From NCBI RefSeq assembly GCF_002327185.1, contig NZ_CP018624.1:1240001-1304000 (forward strand): a stretch of DNA of 64,000 bases. The letters run 5' to 3'. The position numbers and the translations under genes were made by a program. Source of the DNA: Clostridium chauvoei. Its GTDB lineage: Bacteria; Bacillota; Clostridia; Clostridiales; Clostridiaceae. Under the pieces are notes generated by a model that was not told where the DNA came from, made no database searches, and was given only the letters and a program-made list of their open reading frames with translations. Shown piece after piece: positions 45,109-55,000 of this stretch; position 1 is the first letter of the stretch; every line of letters starts with the position of its first letter.

Positions 45109-46115
45109 TTGTTTTATTTAATAATGTTATTAAAAATAGCACTAATTGAATATATATTAATTTTTCTTCATGAGTTTGTGCATTTTATAGCATCCTTATT
45201 TATAGATTTGAAGTGTACTTTTTATTATGTTTTCCCTTTTACATTATATAAAAAAAATAATAGATTTAAACTTCAACTCTCTCCTAGATTTGAAAAAAGT
45301 TCTACAAGTAGAATGCACTTTGAATCTATTAAACTTACTTCTAATAAAGATTATGACATTCTATTAAAAAGATTAAAAATATTTTTATGGTCAGGTCCTA
45401 TATTTGATTTTTTATCCTTTATAATTCTATTTTGTATTGGCTTATGCTTACCTAAATACTTTTTTCTAACTCTTACAGCCTTAGTTCACTTTGCTATAAC
45501 AACTTTAAATTTTTTAATAGTGATGGTAAATACGCTATTGGATCAAAGGAAGATCCTAGAATTGCTTTTGATTTAGTTAGAGACTTTACTTTATGTGGTA
45601 GTGGGAAGGTTTCTAATAGAACTAAAGAAATAATGACTAATCGCCATATAGAAGTTAGTAGCTATATAGACTTCTCAGAATTCGATGTACATGACTTGTG
45701 GAATTTTTTAAATAATTTATCCTTCTACACTAATTCATTACTTAGCTATATTAATAAAGATTTATTATATTTAGACGAAAGTACAGAAAGCTTCTTAGAA
45801 AGTTTAATTCAAGATTTTGATAAAATTCAAACTTATGATTATAGACAAATACCTAAAACTTCAATTTCTATAATTCTCTATTTTATATTTACTAAAATTC
45901 AATACAAAAATTTCATCCCGGAGGAAAATATTTTAAATAAAATTTATTCAGGATGTTCTAGTGACTATTATAAAAAGCTTATAGGTTATTATTTTTATGA
46001 TGAATATATTTATAAAGATTATTTATTAAATGAAAAAAATATGCCTATAATAAATTTAAATTGCCCTGGATATAACAAACTTTTAATTTCATTAATAAAT
46101 AAAAAATCTATTTAA
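45109..46115 (+). pseudogene. HExxH membrane metalloprotease-like gene, frameshifted
   Basis: The first part (TTG at 45109 behind AAAAGGA) encodes two or more membrane helices with the zinc motif HEFVH in IFLHEFVHFIASLF and a second hydrophobic block SGPIFDFLSFIILF, resembling M50-type site-2 proteases. The frame runs into a short tail and stops at 45576. After a T6 run (45510-45515) the next frame gives NSDGKYAIGSKEDPRIAF, a sensible continuation, and runs to 46115. One lost T (T7 to T6) joins both. Together they form a protein of about 335 aa. Confidence 0.75.
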
Positions 46116-46129
46116 AATACTTTCTATTA

Positions 46130-46172
46130 AATAATAAGGGAGGATTTCTATTAAAAATTCTCCCTTATTATT
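46130..46172. terminator. Bidirectional terminator between convergent genes
   Basis: AATAATAAGGGAG and CTCCCTTATTATT form a perfect 13-bp stem across a 17-nt loop. It lies between the metalloprotease-like gene and the TPR protein gene. Confidence 0.75.
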
Positions 46173-46186
46173 TAAATATATAAAGA

Positions 46187-47383
46187 TTAGAATGGTTGAT
46201 TCTTCTTAAATTCTTTTACCCACTCTATAGCTCCTGGAACCTTATTCCACGCAGCTTCTCCATTTTTCATATAATATATTGCATCTTCCTCTGTTCCAAG
46301 CTTCTTTAATTCTGGAAGCATTTTAGGCATTCTTTTTGTTTTAATAATATAATCAATAACAAAAGGATTTTTTACGCTTGCAACCTTTAAAGCTCTTTCT
46401 GCTTCATCAATATTACCTTTTTTAAATAAATATAAAGCCTTGCTATATTTAGTTGCTGTTAAGAAATCATTTTTAAACATCTTTAATAATTCTTCTGTTT
46501 CTTCATCCTTACCCTCAAATATAAGCCAAGATAATAAATATCCTCTAATCATTATATTATCTTCTGGGCATAGCTCTATAAGATTTTTAAATTCTTCTAT
46601 AGCTTCTTCTCTCTTGCCTATAAGCCATAATATATTTCCTAATCTATATTTAGCACTAAAATATGGTTTAGTTACTTCTGAATCTAAAAATTTACCTATA
46701 TACTTTGGTATATTTTCTTCTCCTATTACTCTTTTAGCAGCTTCTACAGCTTTTATAGCTAATTCCTTTTGTCTTTCTTGTGAAATTGAATTATCATAAG
46801 ATAAAATTATATAAGCCTCTGCACAATCATCACTTAAACTTAATGCTTCCTTAGCTAATTTTATCTTTTGTTTAAAATTCTTTTGATTCCAAGCACTATC
46901 TGCAATGGCTATTGCTTTAAGCAGATTTTCATCTTCTATTTTTAACTCTGAAATATCAAAAGTTATTGTTTCATCTTTTTCTATTGTTGCCGCAACTTCT
47001 TCTAATGCTCTTTCTTTTATATCAACATTATCTATACTCCACTTTTGATTTTCTAAATCTATAAGGGAACGTACTTCTTTTGATTTAGAAAGGCCTGTAC
47101 TGCTGCTTATTCCAAAAGATTCATATAACTCACTAGCCTTAATTGCTTGTTTTCCTTTACCGCCTAATAAACCATTTTTCATTCCTAAAGCATGTACTAT
47201 TCCACAAGCCCATGAGTTTGCCTTTCCCTTTTTTATAGAATTTCCTTCTATAGAACATATTGCTTTACAAATGTCTTTAGAAAGTTTTAAATAAGCCTCA
47301 TTTAGGTTTTCTTTACAAAAAACTTCAATGATTTCAACTATCTCTCTATATCTTTCTTCAAATTCCGTAGGCACTTTAAGCAT
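46187..47383 (-). CDS. DUF6398-like protein with C-terminal TPR-like repeats
   Basis: A 398-residue soluble protein. The N-terminal domain (residues 1-120, with KANSWACGIVHALGMKNGL) resembles a domain of unknown function, DUF6398, as I remember it. The rest is helical with TPR-like repeats (AYIILSYDNSISQERQKELA, YRLGNILWLIGKREEAIEEF). Role unknown. RBS GGAGAAATTAAATA; it is divergent from the GerMN lipoprotein gene. Confidence 0.65.
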   Translation of the reverse strand: MLKVPTEFEERYREIVEIIEVFCKENLNEAYLKLSKDICKAICSIEGNSIKKGKANSWACGIVHALGMKNGLLGGKGKQAIKASELYESFGISSSTGLSKSKEVRSLIDLENQKWSIDNVDIKERALEEVAATIEKDETITFDISELKIEDENLLKAIAIADSAWNQKNFKQKIKLAKEALSLSDDCAEAYIILSYDNSISQERQKELAIKAVEAAKRVIGEENIPKYIGKFLDSEVTKPYFSAKYRLGNILWLIGKREEAIEEFKNLIELCPEDNIMIRGYLLSWLIFEGKDEETEELLKMFKNDFLTATKYSKALYLFKKGNIDEAERALKVASVKNPFVIDYIIKTKRMPKMLPELKKLGTEEDAIYYMKNGEAAWNKVPGAIEWVKEFKKNQPF

Positions 47384-47637
47384 TATTTAATTTCTCCTTC
47401 TTTCTTCTGGTGGATATTTAGATAAATTTTTATCTAAACCGATGTCTATTATTATATGACATTTATGTATTTTTTTCAAATAATAAAGAGTATCATCATT
47501 CTATTATTTTTTTATTTTTTTAAAATTATTTAACAAAATAACACAAAGATTTTTTTATTTATTTGTTTTATTTTTCTTTTAATGTTACAATATAGTGAAT
47601 AAAGTAAAATGATATTTTTATAAAGGAGGTCATTTTT

Positions 47638-48273
47638 ATGAAAAAAAAGTTAACTTTTATCTTGTTATTAACATCTCTGCTATTTCTATTTATAAGTTGT
47701 AATAAAGCCTCAATAGATTCAGAGAACCAAAAAGTTACTATTGAAAAACCTATTATTAATAATGAATCTTCTTCTACTAAAGGAAATAATAATGTAGAAA
47801 AGTCATCTAAAGCAGAAAAAAAGCCTACTACCCCAACTCCTGAAATTAAAAATAGAGACGTTAGACTTTACTATTATGATGTTAATTTAGATAAGCTAGT
47901 TTATTTAGATACTGTAATAGAAATTAAAGATAAAGCTGTTGCTACAGCAATAGTAAATGCCCTTAAAAGTCCAAGTAATAATAAAATAACACCTGCTATC
48001 TCATCAAAGATAAATATAAAATCTGCCTCTGTAGATTTAGATAATGATTTAATCAGAATAGATTTTACAGATAACTTTGTTAAAGAACAAAACCTTGGAA
48101 GTGGTCCAGAAGCTATGACTCTTCAAGCTATTGTAAACACTTTAGGTTATAATTTCAATGTTAATAAAGTTAAAATAACTCTAGGTGGAAAACCTTATAA
48201 TTCAGGACATTTTTCATATAATGAAAATGAATATATTCCTGTTAACTATAATGACTGTGTAGAATTTAAATAG
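47638..48273 (+). CDS. GerMN-domain lipoprotein
   Basis: A 211-residue secreted lipoprotein. The signal peptide ends LLFLFISCNKA, with Cys21 as lipid anchor. A Ser/Thr/Lys-rich linker leads to a GerMN domain (LYYYDVNLDKLVYLDT, NDLIRIDFTDNFV, QAIVNTLGYNFNV). GerM in Bacillus is involved in sporulation and germination; other GerMN lipoproteins act in the cell wall. RBS AAAGGAGGTCA. It is followed by a terminator that carries the second IS. Confidence 0.85.
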   Translation: MKKKLTFILLLTSLLFLFISCNKASIDSENQKVTIEKPIINNESSSTKGNNNVEKSSKAEKKPTTPTPEIKNRDVRLYYYDVNLDKLVYLDTVIEIKDKAVATAIVNALKSPSNNKITPAISSKINIKSASVDLDNDLIRIDFTDNFVKEQNLGSGPEAMTLQAIVNTLGYNFNVNKVKITLGGKPYNSGHFSYNENEYIPVNYNDCVEFK

Positions 48274-48277
48274 CAAA

Positions 48278-48320
48278 AATGTAATGCTTCATATAGTACA
48301 ATTGAAGCATTACATTTATT
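48278..48320. terminator. Bidirectional terminator after the GerMN gene, interrupted by an IS copy
   Basis: AATGTAATGCTTCA and its complement (14 bp, loop 11 nt) are followed by TATT, where IS copy 2 begins. The opposite strand has T5, so it also served the convergent gene at 49852. The IS lies in the T-rich tail. Confidence 0.85.
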
Positions 48321-48323
48321 GAG

Positions 48324-48368
48324 ACAGTAGATAGTTTTGTGTAAAAACAAAACTATCTACTGTTTTTT
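48324..48368 (+). terminator. Inward-facing terminator at the transposase 5' end, IS copy 2
   Basis: ACAGTAGATAGTTTTG and complement (16 bp), then T6 on the plus strand. Same as in copy 1, blocking read-through from the GerMN gene. Confidence 0.8.
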
Positions 48369-48424
48369 GTATTAACAGTTGGAAGTTTTGGAATAATATA
48401 CTATATAAATTAGGAGGAATTATT

Positions 48425-49663
48425 ATGACAAGAAAAATTGATACCAACTTTGATTACAATGAGGAAATTAAAAGATGCAAAACAATCGATGATGTAATGG
48501 GTAAAAACGGATTAATACAAAGATTAGTTAAAGATGTTCTTGAAAATATATTAGAAGGTGAAATGGAAGAACATCTAGGAAGAAATAAATATGAACGTGT
48601 AGAAGCAGTTGATCAAACTAAGAAGAACTACAGGAATGGTTATAGTCGCAAGAATTTAAGAAGTTCCTTCGGTGACGTCGACCTAGACGTACCCCGTGAT
48701 AGAAATGCTGAATTTGAGCCACAAATTATAAAAAAATATGAAACCGTGTGTACTGAGTTAGATAAAAAGATTATATCTTTATATGCTAAAGGTATGTCAA
48801 CATCTGATATTCAGGCTGAAATTGAAGACTTATATGGAATAACTATATCACCATCGATGGTATCTAAAATAACTGATAAAGTGCTTGCTAGCGCCGCCGA
48901 ATGGCAAAATAGAGTATTAGATAAAATATATCCAATAGTTTATTTAGATGCTATGTACTTTAAAGTTAGAAGTAATGGAAAGATAGTTAACAAGGCTGTC
49001 TATATATGCTTAGGATACACTATGGAAGGATATAAAGATATTTTAGGTATATGGGTTGATGAAGCTGAAGGTGCTAAATTCTGGTTAGGAATTTGCAATG
49101 ATTTAAAAAATAGAGGTGTAAAAGAAATTTTAATTGCTTGTATGGATGGATTAAAAGGTCTTCCACAAGCTATAAAAACAGTATTTCCATCAGTAAATAT
49201 TCAAACATGTATTGTTCATCAAATAAGAAATTCAATAAAATACATAGCTTCAAAAGATAAAAAAGCATTTATGAAAGATTTGAAGGAGGTTTATAAGGCT
49301 ACAACAGAGGAACTTGCGTTAGCACAGCTAGATAATTTAAAGGAGATATGGGGAGATAAATATGGAATAGTAATAGATTCCTGGTATAACAATTGGAGTA
49401 ACCTTTCAACATTTTTTGACTTCTCTCCAACTATAAGAAAGATGATTTATACTACAAATATCTTAGAGGGTTTTAATCGTCAAATACGTAAATTCACTAA
49501 AGTTAGAGTCATATTCCCAACTGATGAATCTTTAAATAAGTGTGTTTACTTAGCAACAATGGAGATACTAGAAAAATGGACTCAACCTATACATAATTGG
49601 GGTGCTACGCTAGCGGAGCTATCAATAATATTTGAAGATCAATTAAAAGATGAATTAGCTTAA
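48425..49663 (+). CDS. IS256-family (Mutator-type) transposase
   Basis: A 412-residue transposase identical in protein sequence to the one at 35081-36319, with the same intact DDE residues. The leader TTAGGAGGAATTATT gives the binding site. Two unbroken identical copies point to recent activity of this element in the genome. Confidence 0.97.
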   Translation: MTRKIDTNFDYNEEIKRCKTIDDVMGKNGLIQRLVKDVLENILEGEMEEHLGRNKYERVEAVDQTKKNYRNGYSRKNLRSSFGDVDLDVPRDRNAEFEPQIIKKYETVCTELDKKIISLYAKGMSTSDIQAEIEDLYGITISPSMVSKITDKVLASAAEWQNRVLDKIYPIVYLDAMYFKVRSNGKIVNKAVYICLGYTMEGYKDILGIWVDEAEGAKFWLGICNDLKNRGVKEILIACMDGLKGLPQAIKTVFPSVNIQTCIVHQIRNSIKYIASKDKKAFMKDLKEVYKATTEELALAQLDNLKEIWGDKYGIVIDSWYNNWSNLSTFFDFSPTIRKMIYTTNILEGFNRQIRKFTKVRVIFPTDESLNKCVYLATMEILEKWTQPIHNWGATLAELSIIFEDQLKDELA

Positions 49664-49758
49664 AAGCTTGTACTTTTTATAAATTATATGCATACTATTA
49701 GATTTTTTTGAAATACTAAAAAAGGTAATAAGAAACATTATTAGTATTTCTTAAATAT

Positions 49759-49797
49759 AAAAAAATATTACTGGAAATGAAAATTTCCAGTAATATT
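49759..49797 (-). terminator. Inward-facing terminator at the transposase 3' end, IS copy 2
   Basis: The 15-bp stem AATATTACTGGAAAT/ATTTCCAGTAATATT has T7 after it on the minus strand. It would end transcription of the convergent gene at 49852 before it becomes antisense to the transposase. Confidence 0.8.
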
Positions 49798-49851
49798 AAA
49801 ATAATAAAAATGATAATTACACAGAATTATCTATTCTCTCTTTTTATTTTA

Positions 49852-51144
49852 TTAATTATATTCAAGTCCTCTTGAATAAAACAAATCATCTGAAATTATA
49901 GAAATACCTCTTACTTTATATCCTTTTTTAAGTTTATAACCATCTTTAGGATTTGCAGGATATGAATTGCCATTAAATTTTAACGCTCTATAATTACTGA
50001 AATTTTTCTCATTAACTTTTAAAATAATATCTTTAAAGTTGTTATTAACTTCATTAGATATTATAATAGGAACTTGTACTTCTTTTATTTTAGATATTAT
50101 CCTATACTCATCATTAAACTCTTTTAAAACTACTAATGTTCCCCCTTCTTCATCGCAAAATCTAGGTCCCTCTAAATATACTATAACTTCATTTTTATTA
50201 TCATTATTCAAATCGACTTTATTATAATAATATACTAATTTATCTACTCCTGGTTTTAATTTATACTCTGACTCTAAGACTCTTTCTATTTTATAGTTTC
50301 TATTTTCTTCTGAATCCATAAAGTCTATCATAGTAAAATCTATAGACAACTTAGATTCTTCTAAATCCTCTTTTATATATCTATACTCTCTATCTAATTC
50401 TATAGGTATTCCATCAGATGCTATAAATGTACTTATATTTTTAAATGATTCTCCTATATAACTTATTCTGCTTAATACAACTCCTAATTTATCATTACTA
50501 TTTTCACCACTAATATCTTGAACCATTAAAAGATCCGCTTTATTCTCTGGAGTTTTTATTATACAACACTTATTTGTTGGAGAAATTTTTCCCTTTTTAG
50601 GTGTCTTAAGTTTTCCAGTATCACTATATAATTTATCTAAATAAACTTTACTTTTATCGCTTATATCTAAAGTATACTTTTTATTATTTTCATAATCTAA
50701 AACAGTTAATTTATAATTATCATTATATATTACTTCATAGTTCTCACTTGTATAAAAATTCTCATCATCAAATATTTCTATTTCCTTATCTCCTACAAAT
50801 CCATATATAAATATATTTAATTTCCCATCACTATCTTCTGTATTTGATATAAATAGTATTTCTTTATTGCAATCTCCAGTAAAATTCTCTAATAATATAT
50901 AAGGATTATAACCTACATTAGTTCTAATAGGTATTCTTGTATAATCTCCATTTCCACCATCTAAAACTATAATTTCTAAATCTCTATAAAGTGATTTAGA
51001 TGATTCGCCTTCTTTTTTTCCAACTAAGTACACTATATCTTCTTTCTTACTACCTTTTACATCTCCTCCAAGAGATTTTATTATAGTTTTTCCTAATATC
51101 TCATTTTGCCTATACATATTTATGTTGTTATCAAAAAAAATCAT
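49852..51144 (-). CDS. Hypothetical protein with VCBS/FG-GAP-like repeats (430 aa)
   Basis: A 430-residue protein, probably soluble (no signal peptide visible). It contains Asp-rich segments such as DLNNDNKNEVIVYLEG, NFTGDCNKEILFIS and GSKKEDIVYLVG spaced about 100 residues apart, as in VCBS/FG-GAP repeat proteins that form beta-propellers. No function known to me. Its stop is 11 bp from IS copy 2, which separates it from its former shared terminator. Confidence 0.65.
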   Translation of the reverse strand: MIFFDNNINMYRQNEILGKTIIKSLGGDVKGSKKEDIVYLVGKKEGESSKSLYRDLEIIVLDGGNGDYTRIPIRTNVGYNPYILLENFTGDCNKEILFISNTEDSDGKLNIFIYGFVGDKEIEIFDDENFYTSENYEVIYNDNYKLTVLDYENNKKYTLDISDKSKVYLDKLYSDTGKLKTPKKGKISPTNKCCIIKTPENKADLLMVQDISGENSNDKLGVVLSRISYIGESFKNISTFIASDGIPIELDREYRYIKEDLEESKLSIDFTMIDFMDSEENRNYKIERVLESEYKLKPGVDKLVYYYNKVDLNNDNKNEVIVYLEGPRFCDEEGGTLVVLKEFNDEYRIISKIKEVQVPIIISNEVNNNFKDIILKVNEKNFSNYRALKFNGNSYPANPKDGYKLKKGYKVRGISIISDDLFYSRGLEYN

Positions 51145-51205
51145 ATCTACTCCTAATGTATTACTTATAATATCTTATTACTATTACATCTAAATTGTGT
51201 TTATT

Positions 51206-51238
51206 AAAAAAAGCGATTATTAAAAATCGCTTTTTTTA
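51206..51238 (-). terminator. Terminator of the 51-aa zinc protein gene
   Basis: AAAAAAAGCGATT and AATCGCTTTTTTT form a stem with T7 on the minus strand. Confidence 0.85.
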
Positions 51239-51294
51239 ATGCAACAAATTATTTGATTTAAGGATTAATAAAATAACAAAATCCTATTTATGTA

Positions 51295-51450
51295 TTAGAA
51301 CCTACCTGTACCTTCACATACAGGGCATTTAAAACTTCCATTTCCTGAGCATATAAAACATTGATTATCTCCTTGACAATCACACTTTATCTTTCCTGTT
51401 CCATTGCAACTTATACAAATTTTAAAATTTGATTCATTATTTTTACTCAT
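51295..51450 (-). CDS. 51-aa cysteine-rich protein with DnaJ-like CxxCxGxG motifs
   Basis: A small protein starting MSKNNESNFKICISCNGTGK. CxxCxGxG motifs at Cys12/15, Cys31/34 and Cys42/45 (CISCNGTG, CFICSGNG, CPVCEGTG) plus CDC at 23/25 give eight cysteines, the arrangement of the zinc-binding middle domain of DnaJ, alone and without a J-domain. A perfect binding site AGGAGGTGA sits upstream and a terminator downstream, so it is a real gene. It probably binds two zinc ions and may act as a mini redox or chaperone module; function unknown. Confidence 0.82.
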   Translation of the reverse strand: MSKNNESNFKICISCNGTGKIKCDCQGDNQCFICSGNGSFKCPVCEGTGRF

Positions 51451-51550
51451 AACTTTCACCTCCTATATTAAATAACATATATAATTCTTGACAAAAAAAT
51501 TATCTTTAATACACTAAAAATAATTATAAATTATACATATCTTTAAATTA

Positions 51551-51594
51551 AAAAGCATTAAACTTATTCTTATATATAAGTTTAATGCTTTTTA
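51551..51594 (-). terminator. Terminator of the 46-aa gene
   Basis: AAAAGCATTAAACTTA and TAAGTTTAATGCTTTT form a perfect 16-bp stem with A/T runs on both sides, just after the gene at 51610-51750. Confidence 0.85.
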
Positions 51595-51609
51595 TTATAT
51601 TTATATATT

Positions 51610-51750
51610 CTAATCTAAATTTTCTATTTCAAATTCTTCTTCATTATTAATTCCTAGTTCGTCGCAAGCTGATTTAAAATCACATCCTGTTTCATCCATA
51701 AACTTAGCAACATAAGAATTTAATTCTGGTTTAACATCAAATATATTCAT
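51610..51750 (-). CDS. Small acidic protein (46 aa)
   Basis: A 46-residue protein beginning MNIFDVKPELNSYVAKFMDE with two cysteines (Cys23 in ETGCDFK and Cys29 in SACDELG) and an acidic tail. The binding site AGAGGTGAT precedes the ATG and a clear terminator follows the stop. Family unknown. It lies between the 51-aa zinc protein and the propeller kinase. Confidence 0.7.
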   Translation of the reverse strand: MNIFDVKPELNSYVAKFMDETGCDFKSACDELGINNEEEFEIENLD

Positions 51751-52031
51751 AAATATCACCTCTTTTTATTTTCTTTACATTAATTATTTTGTTCTTTCAA
51801 TATATATATTATGCATATTATTAAGCTATAATAATTAGAATCGTTCGTGTTATTTTATCATTTTATTAATATTTATTCTATAATTTTATAAATACCCTTT
51901 ATTTTTTATATTTTAAAAGAATAATATAAAGAATTTAGTCTTATAATCTCTTTATTTTTATAAAAAAATAAAGAATGCTATTATCCTTTGGATTTTAAGC
52001 ACTCTTCAAATGTCTCTTTTTGTAATTTTTA
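51751..52031 (-). terminator. Intergenic stretch with the terminator of the sensor kinase
   Basis: Mostly AT-rich, with no gene seen. At 51963-52007 the minus strand has GAGTGC, an inner ATCC-AAA-GGAT hairpin and GCATTC, followed by TTTATTTTTTT. This is a likely terminator for the kinase gene at 52032. Confidence 0.55.
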
Positions 52032-55000
52032 TTATTCTTTTCTAGGTTGTTTATATGGTAATACTATTTTAAATAAACTCCCTTTATTTAATTCACTTTC
52101 TACCATTATATCTCCATGATGTAATTTAACTAGGTTTTTAACAAGATTTAATCCTATTCCACTACTTGCTTCTTTTACCTTATTACTATTATCTCCTTGA
52201 ATAAATCTGTCGAATATACCTTTTTGTTGTTCTTTTGGAATACCAACTCCAGTATCTTTAACTATTACTTCAACCTCTTCTTTATCCTTAATATCATTAA
52301 CTAAAACTAAAATCGTACCACCTTTATTAGTGAATTTAGCTGCATTAGACAATAAATTAGTTATACATCTTTCTATAGCTATTTTATCACACTCTATAAT
52401 TTTTTCTTCTACTTCTGGATCTATAATAAGGTCTATTCCTTTACTTTCAATGTAATCCTTCATAGATAATGTTAATTCTTCTGTTAATGAAACTATATCA
52501 TATTCTTTAATATTTATATTATATTTACCCACATCTAGTTTAGATGTATCTATAAGGTCATTTATCACTTCTAATAAGGACTTAGAATTTTTTTCTATAT
52601 GAGTTAAATACTTATTACCTTGTTCTTCTGTTAATACTTTATTCTCTTTTATTATTAATCTTATTAATTGTAAAGATGAAAGTATAACATTTAAAGGTGT
52701 CCTTAATTCATGTGAAAGGTTTATTAATAAAGAATTTTTAGATTTTTCTTGCTGTATAAGTTTATGATATAATTTATCATTTTGATATAACTTTTCGTTT
52801 AATTCTTTTGTTCTTTTTGAAACAATCTTCTCTAGATTATATATATATTTCCATAACAAAATTATTATTAATATACTAATTAATATATAAAATCCTATGG
52901 CAATTGGTGTTTTCCATATTTGTTGGTTTATACAAAAATTTTCAGTTTTTATGTCTGAATACTCTCCCCAACGGCTTCTACCTCTTACCTTAAATTCATA
53001 TTTCCCTGGCTTTAGATTAGTGTATTTGACTTCGTTTTTATTTTCAATAGTTATCCACTCATTATCATATCCTTCTAATTTATACTGATAAATATTATTT
53101 CTAAAGCTTTCATAAGCTGTGATAAAAAATTTAAATTCTATATTATTTTCATAATACTTTAATTTTAAATCTTCGGTAAAATCTTTATATGCATCGTTAA
53201 CTTTAATAGAGTCGATAAATGCATCAGCTTTTGTAACATTGTTCTCTATTATTTCTTGAGGATAAAAGCTATTTATTCCATTTATACCTCCAAAAACCAT
53301 TCTTTTATCATTGGCTTGGCACGATGCATTACTATGAAATTCTGACTCTTGAAGACCATCTACTTTAGTATAATTATAAAACTGTCCATTTTTTATATCA
53401 TATTTTGATAATCCAAGTTTTGTACTTACCCAAGGATTGTTCTCTTTATCTATTAGTACACAACATATGTAATTATTTATTAATCCATTACTATCATTAT
53501 AAACAGTTATATTATCCGTGGATGTCTCTATCTTATTTAATCCATCCGTAGTAGCTATCCATATATTGCCCAAACCATCTTCCCTTATATCTCTAATTTC
53601 ATTACTACTTAACTTATTTTCAATATTAGAGTTATTTTGATAAATCTTAACTTCTCTTGTCCCCGCATTATACTTTAAAACTCCACCTCTAATTGCTGAT
53701 CCAATCCAAATGTTTCCTTTAGAGTCTTCATATATTACCTGCACTGATGTATCTTTAAGATTTTCTTGTATAAGATAAGTTAAATTAGTTATACCATTAG
53801 TTTTTTTATCATAAGTATATAATCCTTCTAATGTACCTATCCACATTGTATTCCTTGAGTCTATGAAGATATCTTTTATATAATCACAAGCTATGCCTGA
53901 GTTTTCGTTATTTATAACTCTTTTTATGTTATAATCTTTAGTATTTAATTTATCTATACCTTCAGAAGTAGAAATCCATAGCATACCATCATTATCTATT
54001 TCTACATTACTTATTTTATTAGAGCTTAAACTTCTATCATTATCTTTATCATGAACAAACTTTAAAAATTCTTCATTCTCAAAATTATAAAGATATAACC
54101 CTCCATTATCTGTTCCAAACCAAATTTCTTTATCATTTTCAAAGGTCATTCCTCTTATACTATTATCTTCTATTATTTTATTTGAATCTATCTTTGTAAA
54201 ATCGCTTGAAAATGGCTGATAGGGATTTATTAAATTTATTCCATTACTTTTCCCTATCCATATTCTATCTTTTTTATCTTTATATAAATCTAGAATATTA
54301 TTTACTTTAAAATCCTCTATATTTAATACATCTTCATAATTTACCTTATAGTCATTGGATTTATCAATAATTATTGCACCTTTTTCAGTTGAAAGTATAA
54401 GCCTATTGTTATCTACTTGTAGAAAATCAGTAATAGCAATTGATGAAAATTTTTTATCCCATTCTAAGTTTATTTCTTCAACCTCTTTAGTATCTATACT
54501 GTATTTAATTACTTGTCCATCCTTGCTTCCCACCCATAATTGATTGTCATCATCAAGATAAATGGCTGATATATCTCCATAATTTAAAAGATCATTATTC
54601 CATTTATGGGAAGTTAATTTATTAGATTTTAAATCTATATTTTTAATTCCTCTTTTAGTAGCTAACCAAAGGTATTCATCTTTTATTTTAGCAATCTTAT
54701 TTATTAACTCTTTAGATTTAATTTCTGAAATTGATGTTATCTCATCATTATCAACATTATATTTATCTAATCCATTACTAGTAGCAATCCATATATTACC
54801 TGAATCATCCATTTCAAGATTAAAAATACTTTTATTATATATTTTTTTCTTGCCATTAATATTTTTATATATTCTTTTCACTTCTAATGTCTTTTTATTT
54901 ACTTTATTTAATCCTTTAAGAGTAGCTACCCATAGGTTTCCGTTTTTATCTTCCAATATATCTGTAATATTACTAGATGTTAATGAGTTTTCATTCCCAT

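Larger units (their letters stand above)
48321..49840 (+). mobile_element. IS256-family insertion sequence, copy 2 (1,520 bp)
   Basis: Same length, same terminal repeats and identical transposase protein as copy 1, in the opposite orientation about 12 kb away. The flanking 8-mers are CATTTATT (48313-48320) and TTTTTATT (49841-49848), matching at 6 of 8. So the duplication is imperfect, unlike that of copy 1. It separates the convergent GerMN gene and the gene at 49852. Confidence 0.93.

Noticed and set aside
36424-48320. Inversion or composite transposon spanning the region between the two inverted IS copies
   Set aside because: Copy 1 has a perfect target duplication on its two sides, which would be broken if the segment had inverted by recombination between the copies. 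The cargo is mostly ordinary chromosomal genes and the outer flanks show no common duplication.
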